A DNA stretch of 64,000 nt, taken from Nitrospirillum amazonense. GTDB taxonomy: Bacteria > Pseudomonadota > Alphaproteobacteria > Azospirillales > Azospirillaceae. The stretch is taken from positions 496,001 through 560,000 of the forward strand of contig NZ_VITV01000003.1 in NCBI RefSeq assembly GCF_007828035.1. The letters are read 5' to 3'. The notes below the pieces were generated by a model. The model saw only the letters and a list, made by a program, of their open reading frames with translations. It did no database searches and was not told the DNA's origin. Shown here piece by piece: positions 60,902-64,000 of the stretch. The stretch's first letter is position 1. Each line of letters opens with the position of its first letter. The translations under genes and the position numbers were made by a program.

Positions 60902-61480
60902 ACCACCACCGTGGCGCGAGACATTTTCCTGTTTCGCGCACGCAGCAATTGCGGTCACAACCCTGGCTCCGGCCCTTAACAGGTCGGTAACCATAAACCG
61001 TTGGTGGTGCTGACAGATTCCGAATCGGGCGACCGTTTCGGATGGAACGGATGCGCACATGCCCTTTTAACCGTGAATGGCGGTTGAACCTCGGGCACGG
61101 CTGGCCTACGCCATACGCATGTCATAGGATGGCAATCGTGTGCCCGTCCGGACAATTTGCCGGCCGCATTGGAAATACTGCAGCGATATCAAGCCACTAT
61201 ATCCATTTATGCCACGACGCACCCGCGCGTACGCGGACCGGTGGGGTGCCCGCCCTTGGACCAATTGTCCAATCCCCCCTACACAATGAACTCGATAAAT
61301 GACGCGGCGGAGGTCTAGTTCTTTTGCAGTGCGAAACCTCACGCGACGCGGCGGGGTGGCGTGCCTTGCGTGCGGGCCGGCAAGGGTCAGCATTGAGGGG
61401 TCAACACCACAACCCAAGCGCGCCAATGGCTAAGCGCCCAAAAATTAGAATCATGAGTTGACGATCAATCACGGCTTTAC
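60902..61480. other. Intergenic region upstream of cyoA
   Basis: The 579-bp gap between the FCD regulator and cyoA holds the inverted repeat at 61256-61272 and AT-rich sequence close to cyoA (61440-61475) that likely includes its promoter. Inverted CACCAC/GTGGTG tracts lie just after the regulator stop (60903-61013) and could be a weak terminator. No coding frame or RNA gene is convincing. Confidence 0.45.
61256..61272. promoter_or_regulatory. Inverted repeat TTGGAC-N5-GTCCAA upstream of cyoA
   Basis: A perfect 6-bp inverted repeat with a 5-bp centre (CAATT), about 210 bp upstream of cyoA. It shares the 11-mer TTGGACAATTG with the site between the beta-oxidation operon and its regulator, so the FCD regulator may also bind here. 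Coincidence is not excluded. Confidence 0.4.
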
Positions 61481-62449
61481 GTGGACAGAATGACTGCGAC
61501 CCTTAGAATTTTGCGGAGCCTTCGCGGCCGCACAAAATCCCTGGCGGCACTCATGGCCGCTGCGCCTTTCCTCAGCGGCTGCGACATGGCCCTGCTGGAT
61601 CCGGCGGGCCCCATCGGTGCCGAGGAAAAGTCGATCATCATCCTGGCCACGTGCCTGATGCTCATCGTCGTGATCCCCGTCATCGCCATGATCTTCCTGT
61701 TCGCCTGGCGCTACCGCGCCTCGAACAAGGCGGCGACCTTCAAGCCGGACTGGGACCACTCTTCCAAGATCGAGCTGGCGGTGTGGGGCATCCCCTGCGT
61801 CATCATCGCCGTGCTGGCCTATGTCACCTGGGTGTCTTCGCACACCCTGGAGCCCAGCCGTGAGCTGGTCGCCGACAAGAAGGCCGTCGAGGTCGAAGTC
61901 GTCTCGATGGACTGGAAGTGGCTGTTCATCTACCCCGAGCTGAACATCGCCTCGGTGAACGAGCTGGCCTTCCCCGCCGGCACCCCGGTCCACTTCAAGC
62001 TGACCTCGGCCACGGTGATGAACTCCTTCTTCATCCCGCGCCTGGGCAGCCAGATCTACACCATGCCCGGCATGGAGACGAAGCTGAGCCTGCTGGCCGA
62101 CGCCGCCGGCGACTTCGACGGCCTGTCCGCCAACTACAGCGGCGGCGGCTTCTCCGACATGCATTTCGTGGCGCACGCCATGACCGACGACGCCTTCGCC
62201 CAGTGGGTGGAGAAGGCGCGCGCCGGCGAGGGCAAGCTGACGATGGCCAAGTACCGTGATCTCGCCAAGCCCAGCGAGAAGGACCCGGTCTCCTACTACG
62301 CCGAGGTCGAGCCCACGCTCTACCACGACATTCTCAACAAGTGCTCGGACGGTTCCACCTGCATGGACGCGGCGGTCAGCCTGGCGATGGCCAAGGAAGT
62401 GGCCGGCGGCGACCTCCAGCTGTGCAATCCCGCCAAGCCGAGGGGTTAA
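61481..62449 (+). CDS. cyoA: Cytochrome bo3-type ubiquinol oxidase subunit II
   Basis: A 322-aa lipoprotein subunit of a haem-copper quinol oxidase. Signal and lipobox FLSGC place the lipidated Cys at residue 34. Two transmembrane helices follow (about 50-72 and 95-116), then the cupredoxin domain (VEVVSMDWKWLFIYPELNIASVNELAFPAGTPVHFKLTS ... MNSFFIPRLGSQIYTMPGMETKLSLLA). The copper-A ligands of cytochrome c oxidases (paired Cys) are absent, as expected for a quinol oxidase. The start may be GTG 61481 or ATG 61490. It is followed 3 bp later by cyoB. Confidence 0.95.
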   Translation: MDRMTATLRILRSLRGRTKSLAALMAAAPFLSGCDMALLDPAGPIGAEEKSIIILATCLMLIVVIPVIAMIFLFAWRYRASNKAATFKPDWDHSSKIELAVWGIPCVIIAVLAYVTWVSSHTLEPSRELVADKKAVEVEVVSMDWKWLFIYPELNIASVNELAFPAGTPVHFKLTSATVMNSFFIPRLGSQIYTMPGMETKLSLLADAAGDFDGLSANYSGGGFSDMHFVAHAMTDDAFAQWVEKARAGEGKLTMAKYRDLAKPSEKDPVSYYAEVEPTLYHDILNKCSDGSTCMDAAVSLAMAKEVAGGDLQLCNPAKPRG

Positions 62450-62452
62450 TCC

Positions 62453-64000
62453 ATGTTCGGTAAACTGACTCTCGAGGCCATTCCCTACCACGAGCCCATC
62501 ATCATGGGCGCCGTGGCGATGATGGTCCTGGGTGGTGCGGCCCTGTTCGCGGGCATCACCTTCTTCCGCCTGTGGGGCCCCCTGTGGTCCAAGTGGTTGA
62601 CCTCGGTCGACCACAAGAACATCGGCATCATGTACATTATCCTGGCGCTGGTCATGCTGCTGCGTGGCTTCGCCGACGCCGTGATGATGCGCACCCAGCA
62701 GGCGATGGCCTCCACCGGCGCCGCCGGCCCGCTGCCGCCCGAGCACTTCGACCAGATCTTCACCGCCCACGGCGTCATCATGATCTTCTTCATGGCGATG
62801 CCCTTCATGGTCGGCCTGATGAACATCGTCGTGCCGCTGCAGATCGGCGCGCGCGACGTGGCGTTCCCCTACCTGAACAACCTCAGCTTCTGGCTGACGG
62901 CCGCGGGCGCGCTGCTGATCAACATCTCGCTGGCGGTGGGTGAATTCGCCCGCACCGGCTGGCTGGCCTATCCGCCCCTGTCGGAGCTGCAGTACAGCCC
63001 CGGCGTCGGTGTCGACTATTACCTGTGGGCCCTGCAGATTTCGGGCGTCGGCACCCTGCTGGCGGGCGTGAACATGATCACGACCATCCTGAAGATGCGG
63101 GCCCCGGGCATGACGCTGATGCGCATGCCGATTTTCACCTGGACCACGCTCTGCTCCAACATGCTGATCGTGGCGGCCTTCCCCATCCTGACGGCCACGC
63201 TGGCGATGCTGTCGCTGGACCGTTACCTGGGTATGCACTTCTTCACCAACGACGGTGGCGGCAACGCCATGATGTACGTGAACCTCATCTGGGCCTGGGG
63301 CCATCCTGAGGTGTACATCCTGGTCCTGCCGGCTTTCGGCATCTTCTCCGAAGTCATCTCCACCTTCTCGTCCAAGAAGCTGTTCGGCTACACCTCGATG
63401 GTCTACGCCACGGTCTGCATCACCGTGCTGTCGTTCATCGTGTGGCTGCACCACTTCTTCACCATGGGCGCCGGCGCCAACGTGAATGCCTTCTTCGGCA
63501 TTTCCACGATGATCATCTCCATCCCCACCGGCGCCAAGATCTTCAACTGGCTGTTCACCATGTATCGCGGCCGGGTGCAGTTCACCGTTCCGGTGCTGTG
63601 GACCCTGGGCTTCATGGTCACTTTCGTCATCGGCGGCATGACCGGCGTGCTGATGGCGGTGCCCGCCGCCGACTTCGTCCTGCACAACAGCCTGTTCCTG
63701 ATCGCCCACTTCCACAACGTCATCATCGGCGGCGTGCTGTTCGGCTACCTGGCCGGCTTCACCTACTGGTTCCCCAAGGCCTTCGGCTTCAAGCTGAACG
63801 AAACCTTGGGCAAGGTGTCGTTCTGGTGCTGGCTGGTCGGCTTCTACCTGGCCTTCATGCCCCTGTACGCCCTGGGCCTGATGGGCATGACCCGCCGCAT
63901 GAACCATGTCGACAACGTCGTCTGGCACAACTACCTGCTGGTCGCGGCCCTGGGTGCGGCGGTCATCGCCTGCGGCATCGGCGCCTTCGTCCTGCAGATC
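62453..64000 (+). CDS. cyoB: Cytochrome bo3-type ubiquinol oxidase subunit I (3' end outside window)
   Basis: The frame runs 516 codons to the right edge without a stop; the full protein should be about 660 aa. The key residues match E. coli CyoB numbering: low-spin haem ligand His106, copper-B ligands His284, His333 and His334 with the cross-linked Tyr288 (WGHPEVY), haem ligands His419 and His421, and the quinol-site residues Arg71, Asp75, His98 and Gln101. It oxidises ubiquinol, reduces oxygen to water and pumps protons across the inner membrane. Subunits III/IV (cyoC, cyoD) should lie beyond the edge. Confidence 0.97.
   Translation, partial: MFGKLTLEAIPYHEPIIMGAVAMMVLGGAALFAGITFFRLWGPLWSKWLTSVDHKNIGIMYIILALVMLLRGFADAVMMRTQQAMASTGAAGPLPPEHFDQIFTAHGVIMIFFMAMPFMVGLMNIVVPLQIGARDVAFPYLNNLSFWLTAAGALLINISLAVGEFARTGWLAYPPLSELQYSPGVGVDYYLWALQISGVGTLLAGVNMITTILKMRAPGMTLMRMPIFTWTTLCSNMLIVAAFPILTATLAMLSLDRYLGMHFFTNDGGGNAMMYVNLIWAWGHPEVYILVLPAFGIFSEVISTFSSKKLFGYTSMVYATVCITVLSFIVWLHHFFTMGAGANVNAFFGISTMIISIPTGAKIFNWLFTMYRGRVQFTVPVLWTLGFMVTFVIGGMTGVLMAVPAADFVLHNSLFLIAHFHNVIIGGVLFGYLAGFTYWFPKAFGFKLNETLGKVSFWCWLVGFYLAFMPLYALGLMGMTRRMNHVDNVVWHNYLLVAALGAAVIACGIGAFVLQI

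Noticed and set aside
61042-61302. 86-codon plus-strand frame in the gap before cyoA
   Set aside because: No ribosome site, no recognisable family, and unlike the coding bias of its neighbours; the inverted repeat at 61256-61272 lies inside it.
61458-61468. TTGACGATCAA before cyoA as a possible FNR site
   Set aside because: The half-sites are separated by 3 bp, not the spacing of an FNR/CRP-type site, and no second match was found.
61469-63928. A very long minus-strand open frame (over 800 codons) opposite cyoA and cyoB
   Set aside because: It is antisense to two genes whose catalytic residues match E. coli exactly. Its translation is His/Gln/Arg/Gly-rich low-complexity typical of the shadow of GC-rich genes. 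Similar long shadows opposite other genes (for example 20226-21908 and 2234-3604) were dropped for the same reason.
1-64000. Search by eye for tRNA, rRNA, CRISPR arrays, insertion-sequence ends and integration sites
   Set aside because: None was found. The repeats seen are either within coding low-complexity tails or operator-like inverted repeats.

Overview
The window is about 64 kb of high-GC DNA with the gene content of an alphaproteobacterium. A Rhodospirillales/Azospirillaceae member (Nitrospirillum, Niveispirillum or Azospirillum-like) is my best guess. This is inferred from the RNase E tail, the ECF11/ChrR module, the bo3-type oxidase and overall gene style, not from a database search. 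I see no rRNA, tRNA, insertion sequence, prophage or CRISPR array. It reads as ordinary chromosome with many small regulator-plus-target units.

Region by region. 1-1.2 kb: the 3' end of rne with a clean intrinsic terminator. 1.4-8.4 kb: pncA; a four-gene envelope glycosylation operon (GT2, lipid-A-type small membrane protein, ArnT-like GT39, PAP2 phosphatase); a RidA protein; a FemAB-like acyltransferase coupled to an alpha/beta hydrolase. 8.4-12.1 kb: a TauE/SafE-like membrane protein and a complete quorum-sensing unit, luxR-type regulator divergent from a luxI-type synthase that is followed 13 bp later by a cytochrome P450. 12.1-17.6 kb: a singlet-oxygen-type stress module. An ECF sigma factor and its ChrR zinc/cupin anti-sigma are divergent from DUF1365 plus a CFA-synthase-like methyltransferase, followed by DUF1295, a lipoprotein and DUF2177. 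Three promoter-like elements of the form TGATCC-N15/16-CGTATW lie exactly in front of three of these transcription units. 17.6-28.8 kb: a small conserved protein, an RhlE-type helicase, a cobalamin riboswitch controlling a TonB receptor, a phosphopantetheinyl transferase, an outer-membrane barrel, an acid phosphatase/phospholipase C-like enzyme divergent from a di-haem peroxidase, an EAL phosphodiesterase and a tiny protein that looks like the isolated C-terminal domain of catalase.

28.8-43.1 kb: an hxlR-emrA-emrB efflux operon facing a MaoC hydratase across a 23-bp inverted repeat; a lumazine synthase; an MFS exporter; an MviM/YceM-like oxidoreductase; an SDR with an altered active site; a large winged-helix/ATPase regulator; an AraC regulator; a GlxA-type regulator with a 9-bp inverted repeat upstream; and a PEBP protein. 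43.1-53.3 kb: an uptake locus (MHS-type MFS, TonB receptor plus tannase-family esterase), a DMT exporter with an AraC regulator, and a porin preceded by an AT-rich leader. 53.8-60.9 kb: a four-gene beta-oxidation operon (SDR, acyl-CoA dehydrogenase, thiolase, FadB-like) divergent from a GntR/FCD regulator. 61.5-64 kb: cyoA and the first 516 codons of cyoB, which runs off the right edge.

The themes are envelope and lipid remodelling, oxidative/photo-oxidative stress, quorum sensing, aromatic-ester uptake and fatty-acid oxidation. The items most worth following up are the quorum-linked P450, the three-promoter ECF11 regulon, the stand-alone catalase-tail protein, and several sharply defined operator candidates.
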